64,000 nt of DNA, from NCBI RefSeq assembly GCF_900113015.1, contig NZ_FONV01000003.1:310001-374000 (forward strand), in the 5' to 3' direction. The DNA comes from Actinoplanes philippinensis (GTDB lineage Bacteria; Actinomycetota; Actinomycetes; Mycobacteriales; Micromonosporaceae). Each line of letters begins with the position of its first letter. The first letter of the stretch is position 1. A model generated the notes under the pieces. It was not told where the DNA came from, made no database searches, and worked only from the letters and a program-made list of their open reading frames with translations. The position numbers were made by a program, and so were the translations under genes. Positions 1 to 9,933 of the stretch are shown one piece after another.

Positions 1-541
1 GCTCGCCGGCCATCCCGGCCGCGCCGCGGACCACCTGGCCGGCCTCGACGACACCGCCGCCCAGGCCGGTGCCGACGATCGCGGAGACCGACGAGTGCGC
101 CGCCGCGTCGGCGCCGAAGTGCTGGTGGTGCGCGTAGAGGGCGGCCGCGTTGCCGTCGTTGTTGTAGACCACCGGCATGGCCAGCCGGGCCTCCAGGGCG
201 CCGCGGATGTCGAACCCGTGCCAGGAGACCTGGTTGAAGTTGGTCGCGCCCTTCGACGAGATCACCCCGTGCGCGCTGGCCGGGCCGGGCGTGTCCAGGC
301 CGACCGCACGGACCAGGGACAGCGGTGTCCTGGTCAGCTCCAGAATGTTGGTGAAGGCCTCGGCGAGGGCCTCGACGGCGGACTCCGGCCCGTCGAGCAC
401 CCGGCTCGGGTTCTCCACGAGGTTGTTGACGAGGAACTGTCCCGTCGCGTCGAGAACGGTGGCGTTGTTGCAGGTGCCGCCGTTGTCGAGCCCGACGACG
501 ACCCAGGAGGACGGGGTGCGTACGGTTTCAGCCTGATCCAC
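1..541 (-). CDS. ROK-family sugar kinase, N-terminal part (cut by window edge)
   Basis: The first 180 codons of a ROK (repressor/ORF/kinase) family protein, probably a glucokinase-like cytoplasmic enzyme that phosphorylates a hexose with ATP. The N-terminal phosphate-binding motif is seen as VVVGLDNGGTCNNA. The sugar-binding Asn-Asp pair follows in VVYNNDGNAAALYAHH, and the adenosine loop in AIVGTGLGGGVV. No winged-helix DNA-binding domain precedes the kinase fold, so a kinase is likelier than a repressor. The zinc motif and C-terminus lie outside the window. The GTG start at 541 is forced by an in-frame TGA six codons upstream, and no Shine-Dalgarno is visible. The gene is divergent from the DUF1800 gene. 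Family assignment is firm; the sugar is not determined. Confidence 0.85.
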   Translation of the reverse strand, partial: MDQAETVRTPSSWVVVGLDNGGTCNNATVLDATGQFLVNNLVENPSRVLDGPESAVEALAEAFTNILELTRTPLSLVRAVGLDTPGPASAHGVISSKGATNFNQVSWHGFDIRGALEARLAMPVVYNNDGNAAALYAHHQHFGADAAAHSSVSAIVGTGLGGGVVEAGQVVRGAAGMAGE

Positions 542-548
542 GGTCTTG

Positions 549-554
549 AGACTA
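549..554 (-). promoter_or_regulatory. -10 box of a probable leaderless promoter (ROK kinase)
   Basis: TAGTCT ends 7 nt before the GTG start at 541, the distance expected if transcription begins at the start codon. No clear -35 box or ribosome binding site is seen. Confidence 0.4.
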
Positions 555-656
555 GGTCAGTACCTGGTGCCCGGTCACGGGTGCGTCCGGATTGCGGGTG
601 CGTTAGTCACGGTTGCAGCGGCGACTCGACACCGGATCCGGGCCGAACCGTCTGGC

Positions 657-2192
657 ATGACAAAGCCGACCCGCCGTACCGTGCTCGCCGGTTCCGTCGC
701 CACCGCCGCTCTCACCGTCACCGGCCTGGCCGTCGAGACTCCCGCCGCCGCTCTGGCCGCGCCCGTCTCCGACCTGGCCCGGGCGATGGGCGACGACCCG
801 ATCGCCCACCTGCTGCGCCGCGCCACCTTCGGCGCCACGCCCGAGTCGCTGGCCGAGGGCCGGCGGCTGGGAGTGAACGGCTGGCTGGACCGGCAGCTCG
901 ACCCGGCGCGGATCAGCGACACCCGGTGCGACGGTGTCCTCAAGCGGCTGCCGATGGCCGGCGCCGACCCGGTCACCGTGCGGGCCACGCTGCCGAAGGA
1001 CTCGTACGACGCGTTCAAGCAGCTGGGCCGGGCCGCGATCGCCCGCGCCGCGTGGAGCGAGCGGCAGCTGTTCGAGCAGGCCGTCGCGTTCTGGGCGAAC
1101 CACCTGCACGTGGCGGCCCCGTCCAGCGGCGTCTGGGACACCCGTGCCGACTACGACACCACGGTCATCCGCAAGCACGCGTTCGGGAAGTTCGCCGACA
1201 TGCTCAGGGCCAGCGCCCGGCACCCGGCCATGCTGACCTACCTGGACCAGCGGTCGTCGACGAAGGCGCACCCCAACGAGAACTACGCCCGCGAGCTGAT
1301 GGAGCTGCACACCGTCGGCGTCGGCCACTACTCCGAGGCGGACGTGCTGGCCGCGGCCCGGCTGCTCACCGGCATGACGGTCGGCAAGTCGTCGCGGGCG
1401 TACGTCTACGACGCCTCGCTGCACGCCACCGGCGCCGTCGACGTCCAGGGCTTCCGGCACGCCAACACCGCGGCGGACGGTGAGGCCGCCGCGTTCGCCT
1501 TCATCGACCACCTGGCCCGCCGCCCGGAGACCGCCGAGCGGATCGCCCGCAAGCTGTGTGTCCGGTTCGTCGCCGACAGCGCCCCCGAGTCGCTGGTCGC
1601 CAAGCTCAAGAAGATCTACCTCGACAACGACACCGCGATCGTGCCGCTGCTGCGGGCGCTGTTCCTGTCGCCCGAGTTCGCCGGGTCGGCGGGGCAGAAG
1701 GCGCGCACCCCGTTCGAGGACGCGGTCGCCACCATCCGGGCGCTCGGCCTGGGACCGGACGCCTCCGGCGTGAAGTCGCTCGATGCCCTCTACAACCACC
1801 TGGTGCAGGCCGGGAACGCCCCGTTCCGCTGGAGCCCGCCGAACGGCTACCCGGACGTGGCCGCCGCGTGGGCGTCGCCGTCGGCGTTCCTGCTGCGCTG
1901 CAACCTGCACCTGAACCTGGCCGCCGGCTGGTACCCCAAGCAGCTGGCCCGCCCGGCGGATCTGCTGAAGTCGCTGGTTCCGGTGCTGCCGGGGACGTAC
2001 GGGGCGCTCGTCGACGCGCTCGCCGTACGCCTGATCGGGGTGAAGCTCCCGGCCGCGCACACCGCCGCCGTGCTCAGTGTCGCCGGGAAGCTGCCGACCA
2101 GTCCTCTGACCGCCAAGGACAAGTCGCTGGCCGGCGCCGCGCCGTACCTCATCGCTCTTGTTCTTGACTCGCCGTCCTTCCAGCTGAGGTGA
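657..2192 (+). CDS. DUF1800 family protein, Tat-exported
   Basis: A 511-residue DUF1800 protein. The start is placed at the ATG at 657 because it gives a twin-arginine signal (TKPTRRTVLAGSVATAAL) followed by an Ala-rich hydrophobic stretch. Family landmarks are HLLRRATFGATPESL near residue 60, LDRQLDP, the FWANHLHV segment, the highly conserved NENYARELMELHTVG, and a late LSPEFAG. DUF1800 proteins have no settled biochemical role; they are usually encoded directly before a DUF1501 protein, as here (3-nt gap, same operon), and both are exported folded through Tat. Family assignment is firm; function is unknown. Confidence 0.9.
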   Translation: MTKPTRRTVLAGSVATAALTVTGLAVETPAAALAAPVSDLARAMGDDPIAHLLRRATFGATPESLAEGRRLGVNGWLDRQLDPARISDTRCDGVLKRLPMAGADPVTVRATLPKDSYDAFKQLGRAAIARAAWSERQLFEQAVAFWANHLHVAAPSSGVWDTRADYDTTVIRKHAFGKFADMLRASARHPAMLTYLDQRSSTKAHPNENYARELMELHTVGVGHYSEADVLAAARLLTGMTVGKSSRAYVYDASLHATGAVDVQGFRHANTAADGEAAAFAFIDHLARRPETAERIARKLCVRFVADSAPESLVAKLKKIYLDNDTAIVPLLRALFLSPEFAGSAGQKARTPFEDAVATIRALGLGPDASGVKSLDALYNHLVQAGNAPFRWSPPNGYPDVAAAWASPSAFLLRCNLHLNLAAGWYPKQLARPADLLKSLVPVLPGTYGALVDALAVRLIGVKLPAAHTAAVLSVAGKLPTSPLTAKDKSLAGAAPYLIALVLDSPSFQLR

Positions 2193-2195
2193 CCG

Positions 2196-3470
2196 ATGAC
2201 CGCACCACTGCTCTGCTGTGACGAGAACGAGAAACTGCAGCTCACCCGCCGGGGAGTGCTCGGCCGCGGGCTGGCCGTCGGCGCCGGGGCCGCGCTGACC
2301 GGCCTGGCCGGGGAGGCGCTGAGCACCAACCTGGCGTTCGCCGCCGGGGCGTACACCGGGGACACCCTGGTCGTGGTGTCGCTGCGCGGCGGATTCGACG
2401 GACTGTCGGCGTTCGCGCCGATCGGGGACGCCGACTACTACCGGGCGCGACCCGGGATCGCGGTGCCGAAGGCGAAGGTGATCGGCGGCGACGGCGGCAT
2501 GTTCGGCCTGCACCCGGCGCTGGCGCCGCTGCTGCCGCAGTGGACCGCCGGGAAGTTGGCCGCGGTGCACGCGATCGGCCAGCCCGACCCGACCCGCTCG
2601 CACTTCGCCGCCATGGAGGCGATGGAGAACGCCGCGCCCGGCACCTCGATCCGCAGCGGCTGGCTCGACCGGATGCTCGGTGTGACCGGCGCGTCCGGGC
2701 CGCTGGCCGCGGTGTCGCTGGGTGACGCCATGCCGGCCCGGCTGCTGGCCGGACCGGCGGCGGACGTGTCGATGAAGGGCCTGGACGACTTCACGCTCTC
2801 CGCCGACGGCAAGAAGCCGATGGCGGCGGCGTTGCGGGCGATGTACGCCGACGCGCCGCCCGTCCTGGCCGGGCCCGCCCTGGCGGCTGACCGGGCGCTG
2901 GCCGCCACCACGACGGCCAAGGCCGCCTACACCCCGGCCAACGGCGCGGTCTACCCCGACTCCGACCTCGGTGGCGCTCTGCGCGACGTGGCCCGGCTGA
3001 TCAAGGCGAAGGCCGGGCTGGTCACGGCCGCGGTCGACTGCGGCGACTGGGACATGCACCAGGGGCTCGGCCCGGCCGTCGCCGGCCAGCGGATGTACGA
3101 CAACCTGCACGACCTCTCCACCGCGCTGGCCGCCTTCGTCACCGACCTCGGCGAGCAGGCCATGAAGAGCGTGACCGTGCTGACGATCAGCGAGTTCGGC
3201 CGCCGGGTCGCCGAGAACGGCTCCCGCGGCGTCGACCACGGCCACGGCAACGCGATGATGCTGCTGGGCGGCGGGATCCGCGGCGGCCGGGTGTACGGCG
3301 ACTGGCCCGGCCTGGCCCCGCAGGCGCTCGTGGCGGGCGACCTGGCGGCGACCACCGACTACCGGTCGGTGATCGGCGAGGTGCTGCAGAAGCGGTGCGG
3401 CGTCGGCGCCCTGGACAGTGTCTTCCCGGCGGTGAAACCGTCGTCGTTCGGGCTGGCCGCCGCCCGCTGA
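2196..3470 (+). CDS. DUF1501 family protein, Tat-exported
   Basis: A 424-residue DUF1501 protein (sulfatase/alkaline-phosphatase-like fold in family descriptions). It has a twin-arginine signal LTRRGVLGRGLAVGAGAALTG, then the typical LVVVSLRGGFDGLSAFAP opening. Later come DCGDWDMHQGLG, ISEFGRRVAENGSRGVDHGHG and the MLLGGGIRGGRVYGDWPGL segment that is nearly invariant in the family. It starts 3 nt after the DUF1800 stop, so the two are co-transcribed and translationally close. A perfect 18-bp hairpin follows the stop. The pair probably works outside the membrane as one unit; the substrate is unknown. Confidence 0.9.
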   Translation: MTAPLLCCDENEKLQLTRRGVLGRGLAVGAGAALTGLAGEALSTNLAFAAGAYTGDTLVVVSLRGGFDGLSAFAPIGDADYYRARPGIAVPKAKVIGGDGGMFGLHPALAPLLPQWTAGKLAAVHAIGQPDPTRSHFAAMEAMENAAPGTSIRSGWLDRMLGVTGASGPLAAVSLGDAMPARLLAGPAADVSMKGLDDFTLSADGKKPMAAALRAMYADAPPVLAGPALAADRALAATTTAKAAYTPANGAVYPDSDLGGALRDVARLIKAKAGLVTAAVDCGDWDMHQGLGPAVAGQRMYDNLHDLSTALAAFVTDLGEQAMKSVTVLTISEFGRRVAENGSRGVDHGHGNAMMLLGGGIRGGRVYGDWPGLAPQALVAGDLAATTDYRSVIGEVLQKRCGVGALDSVFPAVKPSSFGLAAAR

Positions 3471-3489
3471 CGGGATGATCGACAATTGA

Positions 3490-3540
3490 CCCCCGCTGAT
3501 CGGCGGGCCGGAAGCCGCCATTCCCGCCGATCAGCGGGGG
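3490..3540 (+). terminator. Intrinsic terminator-like hairpin after DUF1501
   Basis: A perfect 18-bp stem (3490-3507 paired with 3523-3540) with a 15-nt loop lies 20 nt after the DUF1501 stop. There is no U tract, as is usual for actinomycete terminators. Confidence 0.75.
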
Positions 3541-3622
3541 TGGCGGCGGCATATCGATATTGTCCGTGCGAATGATCCCCGTTAGCCTCGATGATCATCA
3601 AGGTCACGGGGAGGAAACCACC

Positions 3623-4057
3623 TTGCAGAATCGCAAGAATCGAATACTGCGCACCGCTGGCGCCGCTACCGCGTCGATGACGCTGGCCGCCGCCGGCCTC
3701 TGCCTCGCGACGGCGTCGCCGGCCCAGGCCAAGGCCCGCTGCAACGGAGCCAAGCCGGCCATCGACGGGACCACGTTCCGCAACGACACCGACCAGACCA
3801 TCATGGTCAAGGGCGACAAGTATGTCGGCAAGGACTCCGCCGGCAAGGCCAAGTACAAGACCGTCGAGGTCGCGGTCGGCCGTAACGGCGGCACGGCCCT
3901 GGGCGCCGGCGTCTGCGACGCGGACTTCATCAAGACCTCGTGGGACTGGCTGTACAACGGCGTCGAGCTCGTCGACGGCGACTCCTGGCGCAAGATCGCG
4001 GGATCGTGGTCGTGCTGGAACACTCCGCGCACCGGATATCGCATCAGTTGCGGCTGA
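3623..4057 (+). CDS. Small secreted protein with four cysteines
   Basis: A 144-residue exported protein that I do not recognise. The TTG at 3623 is chosen because the strong Shine-Dalgarno GGGGAGG (3608-3614) sits 8 nt before it and it yields a clean Sec signal: basic QNRKNRILR, a hydrophobic core, and a predicted cut after ATASPAQA near residue 32. The mature part has four Cys (RCNGAK, GVCDAD, SWSCWN, ISCG-end), enough for two disulfides, and ends two residues after the last one. It is a monocistronic unit between two terminators. An extracellular structural or binding role is possible, but nothing shows which. Confidence 0.7.
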   Translation: MQNRKNRILRTAGAATASMTLAAAGLCLATASPAQAKARCNGAKPAIDGTTFRNDTDQTIMVKGDKYVGKDSAGKAKYKTVEVAVGRNGGTALGAGVCDADFIKTSWDWLYNGVELVDGDSWRKIAGSWSCWNTPRTGYRISCG

Positions 4058-4111
4058 CACCCGCCACGGGCATGTGACGACTCGATCCCGTCGATATCAG
4101 GAATAGGAAGG

Positions 4112-4151
4112 AAAAGGGGTCGGCGTCCCTTTCGGGAAGCCGACCCCTTTT
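4112..4151. terminator. Bidirectional terminator between convergent units
   Basis: A 13-bp stem (4112-4124 with 4139-4151) of the form AAAAGGGGTCGGC. The A-run on one side and T-run on the other let it work in both directions, ending the small secreted gene and the sugar-transport operon. Confidence 0.8.
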
Positions 4152-4195
4152 CTTTTCCGGTTACCGAATCCGGTTGGATCCGCCGAACCGGTTCG

Positions 4196-5440
4196 TCACT
4201 TGGCGCCGGCCGCCCGGCGCTTCGAGTAGACGTCGAAGGCGACCGCGGCGAGCAGCACCAGACCCTTGACGAGCATGACCTGCTGCGGCTTGGTGGCGCC
4301 CATCAGGCCCATGCCGTTGTTGATCACACCCATGATGAGGCCACCGGTGATCGCTCCGATCACCCGGCCGACACCGCCCTGGACCGCGGCGCCGCCGATG
4401 AAGGCGGCCGCGATGGCGTCCAGCTCGAAGCTGTTGCCCGCCGTCGGCCCGGCCAGGTTCAGCCGGCCCGCGAAGATCAGGCCGGCGACCGCCGACAGCA
4501 CGCCCATGTTGACGAAGAGCCAGAACACCACGGACTTGACCTTGACACCGGACAACGTGGCGGCCTGCAGGTTGCCACCGACGGCGTAGATCTGACGGCC
4601 GAACACCGCCCGGTTGGTGACCATGGTGTACGCGACGACCAGCAGCGCCAGCAGCACGAGCACCCACGGCAGGTTGCGGAACCGGGCGAGCTGCACGACC
4701 AGGAACATCACGATGACCGCCGGGAGGACCACCTTGAGCAGGAACATCCACATCGGGTCGACCGCCTGGCTGTAGCGGATGCGGCCGACCCGCGTCCGGT
4801 ACTGCAGGAAGCCCATGACCACGACGACCACGACGCCGACGATGATGCTGAACAGGTCGGCGCCACCCAGCTCGGCGCCCAGGCCGACGTTGCCGAGGAA
4901 ACCGGGAATGAACCCGTTGGCCAGCGTCCGGATCTCGTCGGGGAACGGGCCGATGCCCTGGTTGCCGAGGATGGCGTAGGTGACCGCGCGGAACAGCAGC
5001 ATGCCGGCCAGCGTGACGATGAAGGCCGGGATGCCGAAGTAGGCGACCCAGTAGCCCTGCCAGGCCCCGACCAGAGCGCCGAAGATCAGGGTGGCGATGA
5101 CGGCGACCGGCCAGGGCAGGTCCATGTCGACCATCATGACCGCGGCCAGCGCGCCGGCGGCCGCGACCACCGAGCCCACCGAGAGATCGATGTGACCGGC
5201 GATGATGATGAGCACCATGCCGATCGCGAGGATCAGGATGTAGGACTGCTGCACGATGATGTTGCTGAGGTTCTGGGGCGACAGCAGCACACCGTCGGTC
5301 AGGACGGCGAAGATCACGATCGTCAGCGCGAACGCGATGTAGATGCCACTCTGCTTGAGGTCGAAGTCGACCTTGCGAGGGGCGGCGTCTGCGGGGGGCA
5401 CGGCCGGCGCTTTGCCGGCACGGGCGGGGGCGGCCGTCAC
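4196..5440 (-). CDS. mmsB: Monosaccharide ABC transporter permease (MmsB/GguB type)
   Basis: A 414-residue inner-membrane permease of the branched-chain amino acid/ribose-type superfamily, closest in pattern to the multiple-monosaccharide (GguB/MmsB, XylH-like) permeases. After a ~27-residue cytoplasmic tail it has about ten hydrophobic segments. It contains the family motif [19 protein letters not shown] near residue 80, plus [18 protein letters not shown] and a late [19 protein letters not shown] loop that contacts the ATPase. Its ATG overlaps the ATPase stop by 4 nt (5437-5440), so it is translationally coupled. It is the last gene of the arabinose operon, followed by a bidirectional terminator. 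Confidence 0.88.
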   Translation of the reverse strand: MTAAPARAGKAPAVPPADAAPRKVDFDLKQSGIYIAFALTIVIFAVLTDGVLLSPQNLSNIIVQQSYILILAIGMVLIIIAGHIDLSVGSVVAAAGALAAVMMVDMDLPWPVAVIATLIFGALVGAWQGYWVAYFGIPAFIVTLAGMLLFRAVTYAILGNQGIGPFPDEIRTLANGFIPGFLGNVGLGAELGGADLFSIIVGVVVVVVMGFLQYRTRVGRIRYSQAVDPMWMFLLKVVLPAVIVMFLVVQLARFRNLPWVLVLLALLVVAYTMVTNRAVFGRQIYAVGGNLQAATLSGVKVKSVVFWLFVNMGVLSAVAGLIFAGRLNLAGPTAGNSFELDAIAAAFIGGAAVQGGVGRVIGAITGGLIMGVINNGMGLMGATKPQQVMLVKGLVLLAAVAFDVYSKRRAAGAK

Positions 5441-6972
5441 GGCGCGACCTCCTGTACTTCCTTCGTCATCAGGGTCATCAGGCTCTCCTGCGTGGCTTCG
5501 GCGCGCGGCACCTCGCCGGTGATCCGGCCGGCCGAGAGGGTGTAGATGCGGTCACAGATCCCGAGGAGCTCGGGCAGCTCGGACGAGATGACCAGCACGG
5601 CCTTCCCCTCGTCGGCGAGCCGGTTGATGATCGTGTAGATCTCGTACTTCGCGCCGACGTCGATGCCGCGGGTCGGTTCGTCGAGGATCAGCACGTCCGG
5701 GTCAGTGAAGATCCACTTGGAGAGTACGACCTTCTGCTGGTTGCCGCCGGACAGCTTGCCGACGACGGCGTCGACGCTCGGCGACTTGATGTTCATGCTG
5801 GCCCGGAACTCGTCCGCGACCTTGAACTCCTCGTTGCCGTCGACCCAGCCGCCCCGGGCCAGCTTGCTGAGCCCGGCCGCCGAGACATTGCGCTTGATGT
5901 CCTCGATCAGATTCAGGCCGTACCGCTTGCGGTCCTCGGTCGCGTAGGCGATGCCGTGGTCGATCGCCGCGCGCACGTTCCGTGCCTCGATCTCCTTGCC
6001 GTCCTTGATCAGCTTGCCGGAGATGTTGACGCCGTAGGAGCGGCCGAAGACGCTCATCGCCAACTCGGTGCGCCCGGCGCCCATCAGGCCGGCCAGCCCG
6101 ACGATCTCACCGCGGCGCAGGCTCAGATTGGCTTTGCGGACCACCGCCCGATCGGGCTGGGACGGACTGTAAACCGTCCAGTCGACGATCCGCAGCGCCT
6201 CCTCGCCGATCTTGGGCGTGTGGTCGGGGTACCGGTGCTCCATGTCGCGGCCGACCATGCCCGCGATGATCTTCTCCTCGGTGAGGTTCGCGGTGTCGTC
6301 GGTCCAGATGGTGCGCCCGTCCCGCAGGATGGTCACCCGGTCCGAGATTCCCATGACCTCGTTGAGCTTGTGCGAGATGATCACGCAGGTGATGCCCTCG
6401 TCGCGCAGGCCGCGGAGCAGGTTCAGCAGGTGGGCCGAGTCCTCGTCGTTGAGCGCCGCGGTCGGCTCGTCGAGGATCAGCAGGCGGACCTCCTTGGAGA
6501 GGGCCTTGGCGATCTCCACGAGCTGCTGCTTGCCGACGCCGAGGTCGATGACCGGCGTGACAGCGCTCTCGGCGAGGCCCACCCGGCGCAGCAGCTGGTC
6601 CGCGGCGGCGTTGGTCCGGTTCCAGTCGATCCAGCCGCGCGTGGCCTGCTCGTTGCCGAGAAAGATGTTCTCGGCGATGGAAAGGTTGGACGCGAGTGCC
6701 AGTTCCTGGTGGATGATGACGATGCCGCGATGCTCACTGTCGCGGATGCCGGAGAAATGGCAGAGGTCGCCGTCATACTCGATGTCGCCCTCGTAGGTGC
6801 CGTGCGGGTAGACACCCGAGAGCACCTTCATCAGGGTCGACTTGCCGGCCCCGTTCTCGCCGCAGATGGAGTGGATCTCTCCTCTGCGGACTTCGAGGTT
6901 GACGTCCTGCAGCGCCTTGACGCCCGGGAACGTCTTGGTGATGCCGCTCATCCGCAGGATCGTGTCGGTCAT
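5437..6972 (-). CDS. mmsA: Monosaccharide ABC transporter ATPase (MmsA/GguA type)
   Basis: A 511-residue double ATPase that powers sugar import. The first domain has a canonical Walker A (GENGAGKST, about residue 38) and Walker [12 protein letters not shown], but its signature loop reads LGVGKQQ. The second domain carries [14 protein letters not shown] and [12 protein letters not shown], with the usual degenerate Walker A ([10 protein letters not shown]). This asymmetry is typical of MglA/XylG/GguA proteins. It starts after a 76-nt gap that contains a strong hairpin, so its expression is probably lower than that of the binding protein upstream, and it overlaps the permease gene by 4 nt. Confidence 0.9.
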   Translation of the reverse strand: MTDTILRMSGITKTFPGVKALQDVNLEVRRGEIHSICGENGAGKSTLMKVLSGVYPHGTYEGDIEYDGDLCHFSGIRDSEHRGIVIIHQELALASNLSIAENIFLGNEQATRGWIDWNRTNAAADQLLRRVGLAESAVTPVIDLGVGKQQLVEIAKALSKEVRLLILDEPTAALNDEDSAHLLNLLRGLRDEGITCVIISHKLNEVMGISDRVTILRDGRTIWTDDTANLTEEKIIAGMVGRDMEHRYPDHTPKIGEEALRIVDWTVYSPSQPDRAVVRKANLSLRRGEIVGLAGLMGAGRTELAMSVFGRSYGVNISGKLIKDGKEIEARNVRAAIDHGIAYATEDRKRYGLNLIEDIKRNVSAAGLSKLARGGWVDGNEEFKVADEFRASMNIKSPSVDAVVGKLSGGNQQKVVLSKWIFTDPDVLILDEPTRGIDVGAKYEIYTIINRLADEGKAVLVISSELPELLGICDRIYTLSAGRITGEVPRAEATQESLMTLMTKEVQEVAP

Positions 6973-7002
6973 GGAGCCCTCCTATGGGCTGGGCCGATGA
7001 GG

Positions 7003-7040
7003 CCGTGCCCCCGCCCGCCGGGGGACGGGCGGGGGCACGG
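7003..7040 (-). terminator. Intra-operon hairpin between binding-protein and ATPase genes
   Basis: A perfect 15-bp GC stem (7003-7017 with 7026-7040) with an 8-nt loop, starting 9 nt after the binding-protein stop. In this position it may act as a partial terminator or as a 3' RNA-stabilising structure that lets the binding protein be made in excess of the membrane components. Confidence 0.7.
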
Positions 7041-7048
7041 AACCTACA

Positions 7049-8182
7049 TCACTTCAGCTGGTCGGCCGTGAAGTAGCCGGTTGCGACCAGTTCCTTCTCG
7101 TAGTTGTCCTTGGTGACGATGAGGGACTCGAGCAGCTGCGACGGGACGACCTTGACACCGTTGTTGTAGTCGGTGGTGTTGTTGGTCTTCGGGGTCTGGC
7201 CCTTGAGGATCGCGTCGGCCATCTCGCCGGTGGCCTTCGCCAGGTTGCGGGTGTCCTTGAAGATGGTGGAGTACTGCTCACCCTTCATGATCGACTTGAC
7301 CGAGGCGAGCTCGGCGTCCTGGCCGGTCACGATCGGGTAGGCCTGCGAACCGGTGCCGTAACCGCCGGACTTGAGGGCCGACAGGATACCGATCGAGATG
7401 CCGTCGTAGGGCGACAGAACGCCCTGGACCTTCGAGCCGTCCTTGTAGGTCGAGGTCAGGATGTTCTCCATGCGCTTCTGCGCGGTCTCCGGGTCCCACC
7501 GCAGCGTGGCGACGGTCTCGAAGTCCTTCTGGCCGCTCTTGACGACGAGGGTGCCGTCGGCGATGTACGGGTCCAGGATGCTCTTGGCGCCGTTGAAGAA
7601 GAAGGTGGCGTTGTTGTCGTCCGGCGAGCCGGCGAAGAGCTCGACGTTGAACGGGCCCTTCTTGTCGGCGACCTTGTTGCCGGTCGCGTCGAGCACGCCC
7701 AGGCCGGTCAGCAGCGAGGTGGCCTGCTGGACACCGACCTTGAAGTTGTCGAAGGTGGCGTAGTAGTCCACGTTCGGGCTCTTGCGGATGAGCCGGTCGT
7801 ACGCGATGACCTTGATGCCGGCCGTCTTGGCGTTCTCCAGCTGGGTGGTGATCGCCTCGCCGTCGATCGACGCGATGATCAGCACCTTGGCGCCCTTGGT
7901 GATCTGGCTGTCCAGCTGCTGGGTCTGGGTCGGGATGTCGTTCTCCGCGTACTGCAGGTCGACCTTGTAGCCCAGGCCCTCGAGCTGCGACTTGAGGTTG
8001 TCGCCGTCGTGGATCCAGCGCTCCGAGGACCGCGTCGGCATGGTGATGCCGATCAGGGCGCCTGCGGTGTCGCCGCCGCCGGCGGACTCCTTCTCGGAGG
8101 TCTTCTCGGCGTTGCCGCAGGCAGCCATCGTGGCGACCATGGTGGCAGCGGTCAGAACGGCCGCGAGCCGGGGATATTTCAC
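7049..8182 (-). CDS. chvE: ChvE-type sugar-binding lipoprotein
   Basis: A 377-residue extracellular solute-binding lipoprotein of the ChvE/multiple-monosaccharide family. The GTG at 8182 has a good Shine-Dalgarno (AGAGGAG). The signal ends in a lipobox with Cys22 (ATMAAC), followed by a Ser/Gly/Glu linker. The periplasmic-binding fold begins [17 protein letters not shown], with [37 protein letters not shown] and [11 protein letters not shown], all typical of ChvE. It lies 27 nt after araA, so L-arabinose is the most likely main ligand, although ChvE proteins also bind other aldoses such as xylose, galactose and glucose. Confidence 0.9.
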   Translation of the reverse strand: MKYPRLAAVLTAATMVATMAACGNAEKTSEKESAGGGDTAGALIGITMPTRSSERWIHDGDNLKSQLEGLGYKVDLQYAENDIPTQTQQLDSQITKGAKVLIIASIDGEAITTQLENAKTAGIKVIAYDRLIRKSPNVDYYATFDNFKVGVQQATSLLTGLGVLDATGNKVADKKGPFNVELFAGSPDDNNATFFFNGAKSILDPYIADGTLVVKSGQKDFETVATLRWDPETAQKRMENILTSTYKDGSKVQGVLSPYDGISIGILSALKSGGYGTGSQAYPIVTGQDAELASVKSIMKGEQYSTIFKDTRNLAKATGEMADAILKGQTPKTNNTTDYNNGVKVVPSQLLESLIVTKDNYEKELVATGYFTADQLK

Positions 8183-8209
8183 GGTGGATCTCCTCTTTGA
8201 GAACGGGTG

Positions 8210-9694
8210 TTACAGGGGGCGGGCCAGACGGAAATACGCCTGGTTCCAGCGCACCCGGTCGGAGAAATCCGCCGGGGTGGTGCGCTCATCGATCAACAGA
8301 AGCTCGGTCTGTGCCATCTCGGCGAAGTCACGAAGTGTCTCCGCGCCGACCGCCTGGGTGAGCACCGTGTGGTGCGGCCCGCCCGCCGTGATCCAGCACT
8401 CGGCGGAGGTGGACAGCGACGGTGCGGGTTTCCACACCGCGCGTGCCACGGGCAGGTTCGGCAGCGGCTCGTCCGGCGGGATCACCTCGATCTCATTCGC
8501 GACCAGGCGGAACCGGTCACCCATGTCAGCCATGCCCATGACCACCGCCGGGCCGGGGGCCGCGTCGAAGACCAGACGCACGGGGTCCTCCCGGCCACCG
8601 ATCCCCAGCGGGTGGATCTCGGCACGCGGCTTCGCTGACGCGATGGACGGGCAGACCTCGAGCATGTGCGCGCCGAGGATCTTAGGCTCACCCGGACCGA
8701 AGTGGTAGGTGTAATCCTCCATGAATGAGGTGCCACGTCCGGTTCCGGAACCCATCGCTTTCACGGTCGCCACCAGAACCGACGTCTTCCAGTCGCCCTC
8801 GCCGCCGAAGCCGTAACCGTCCGCCATCAGACGCTGCACGGCGAGTCCCGGCAGCTGCCGCAGGCCGCCGAGATCCTCGAAGTTGGTCGTGAACGCGCCG
8901 AAGCCGCCCTCGGTCAGGAACCGCCGCAGGCCGGCCTCGATGCGCGCCGCGTAGCGGAACGAGTCGAGGCGGTCGCCGAGCAGCTCCGGGGCGATCTCGA
9001 AGATGTCGGAGTACTCGGCGATCAGCTTGTCGATCTCGGCGTCGGACACCTGGTCCACGACCGCCACGAGGTCGTTCACCCCGTACGTGTTGACCGAGAC
9101 GCCGAACCGCAGCTCGGCCTCGACCTTGTCGCCCTCGGTGACCGCGACGTCGCGCATGTTGTCACCGAAGCGCGCCAGCCGGAGGCTGCGCAGGTGCTGC
9201 AGGCCGGTCGCGGCCCGGGCCCAGGCGTCGATCCGCTTCACCACGGCCGGGTCGGCGACGTGCCCGGCGACCACCTTGCGCGGCACACCGAGCCGGGCCT
9301 GGATGAACCCGAACTCCCGGTCGCCGTGGGCGGCCTGGTTGAGGTTCATGAAGTCCATGTCGATGGTCGACCACGGCAGCGACCGGTTGTGCTGGGTGTG
9401 CAGGTGCAGCAGCGGCTTGCGCAGCGCGTCGAGCCCGCCGATCCACATCTTGGCCGGCGAGAACGTGTGCATCCAGGCGATCACGCCGATGCAGTCACGG
9501 TCGGCGTTGGCGTCCAGCATCACCTGCTTGATCGCGCCGGAGTCGGTGAGCACCGGCTTGCCGACGATCTCGGCGGTCAGGCCACCGGCGGCCAGGGTCC
9601 GCTGGATCTCGGCGGACTGGTCGGCGACCTGCTGGAGGGTCTCCGGGCCGTAGAGATGCTGGCTACCGGTCAGGAACCAGATCTGCGGGTTCAT
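8210..9694 (-). CDS. araA: L-arabinose isomerase
   Basis: A 494-residue cytoplasmic isomerase converting L-arabinose to L-ribulose, a Mn2+-dependent first step of arabinose catabolism. The length matches E. coli AraA (500). It opens with the characteristic [16 protein letters not shown]. The metal and catalytic residues are present: Glu299 in GGEGDWKTS, Glu326 in [13 protein letters not shown], His343 in [10 protein letters not shown] and a C-terminal His in [10 protein letters not shown]. The ATG at 9694 follows AAAGGA. It is the first full-length gene of the operon. No araB or araD lies in the window, so kinase and epimerase must be encoded elsewhere. Confidence 0.95.
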   Translation of the reverse strand: MNPQIWFLTGSQHLYGPETLQQVADQSAEIQRTLAAGGLTAEIVGKPVLTDSGAIKQVMLDANADRDCIGVIAWMHTFSPAKMWIGGLDALRKPLLHLHTQHNRSLPWSTIDMDFMNLNQAAHGDREFGFIQARLGVPRKVVAGHVADPAVVKRIDAWARAATGLQHLRSLRLARFGDNMRDVAVTEGDKVEAELRFGVSVNTYGVNDLVAVVDQVSDAEIDKLIAEYSDIFEIAPELLGDRLDSFRYAARIEAGLRRFLTEGGFGAFTTNFEDLGGLRQLPGLAVQRLMADGYGFGGEGDWKTSVLVATVKAMGSGTGRGTSFMEDYTYHFGPGEPKILGAHMLEVCPSIASAKPRAEIHPLGIGGREDPVRLVFDAAPGPAVVMGMADMGDRFRLVANEIEVIPPDEPLPNLPVARAVWKPAPSLSTSAECWITAGGPHHTVLTQAVGAETLRDFAEMAQTELLLIDERTTPADFSDRVRWNQAYFRLARPL

Positions 9695-9719
9695 CGGTTG
9701 TTCCTTTGGTCGAAGAAGT

Positions 9720-9869
9720 TCAGGCGCCCGCGGCAGCACGGCGCAGCATCGCCGGAACCGGCAGGCACGTCTTCATCCGGTCGCCGGACTCCAGGGACGC
9801 CGGCAACCCAATGATCTTACGTCCGGAAACGGGGCCGCCGTCACCAAACGTCACGCCATACCCGGCCAT
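9720..9869 (-). CDS. Possible 49-residue leader peptide upstream of araA
   Basis: A short frame inside the transcribed leader of the arabinose operon. It has an ATG at 9869 with a near-perfect Shine-Dalgarno GGAGGTG (9876-9882) at 6-nt spacing, and its stop lies 25 nt before the araA ATG. The peptide starts [18 protein letters not shown] and ends MLRRAAAGA. It has one Cys, no membrane segment and no run of a regulatory amino acid. I do not recognise it. It could be a small protein, a translational-coupling leader, or chance in GC-rich DNA; the ribosome binding site is the main argument for it. Confidence 0.4.
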   Translation of the reverse strand: MAGYGVTFGDGGPVSGRKIIGLPASLESGDRMKTCLPVPAMLRRAAAGA

Positions 9870-9933
9870 GGGATGCACCTCCGAGGGGTGGCCGGGAGGG
9901 TGGCCGTGGCCACAACCCGGCGGGAGAACCTCA

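Noticed and set aside
603..3521. A 972-codon minus-strand frame opposite DUF1800/DUF1501
   Set aside because: Composition is Gly/Arg/Val noise without any motif, and it runs opposite two well-recognised genes.
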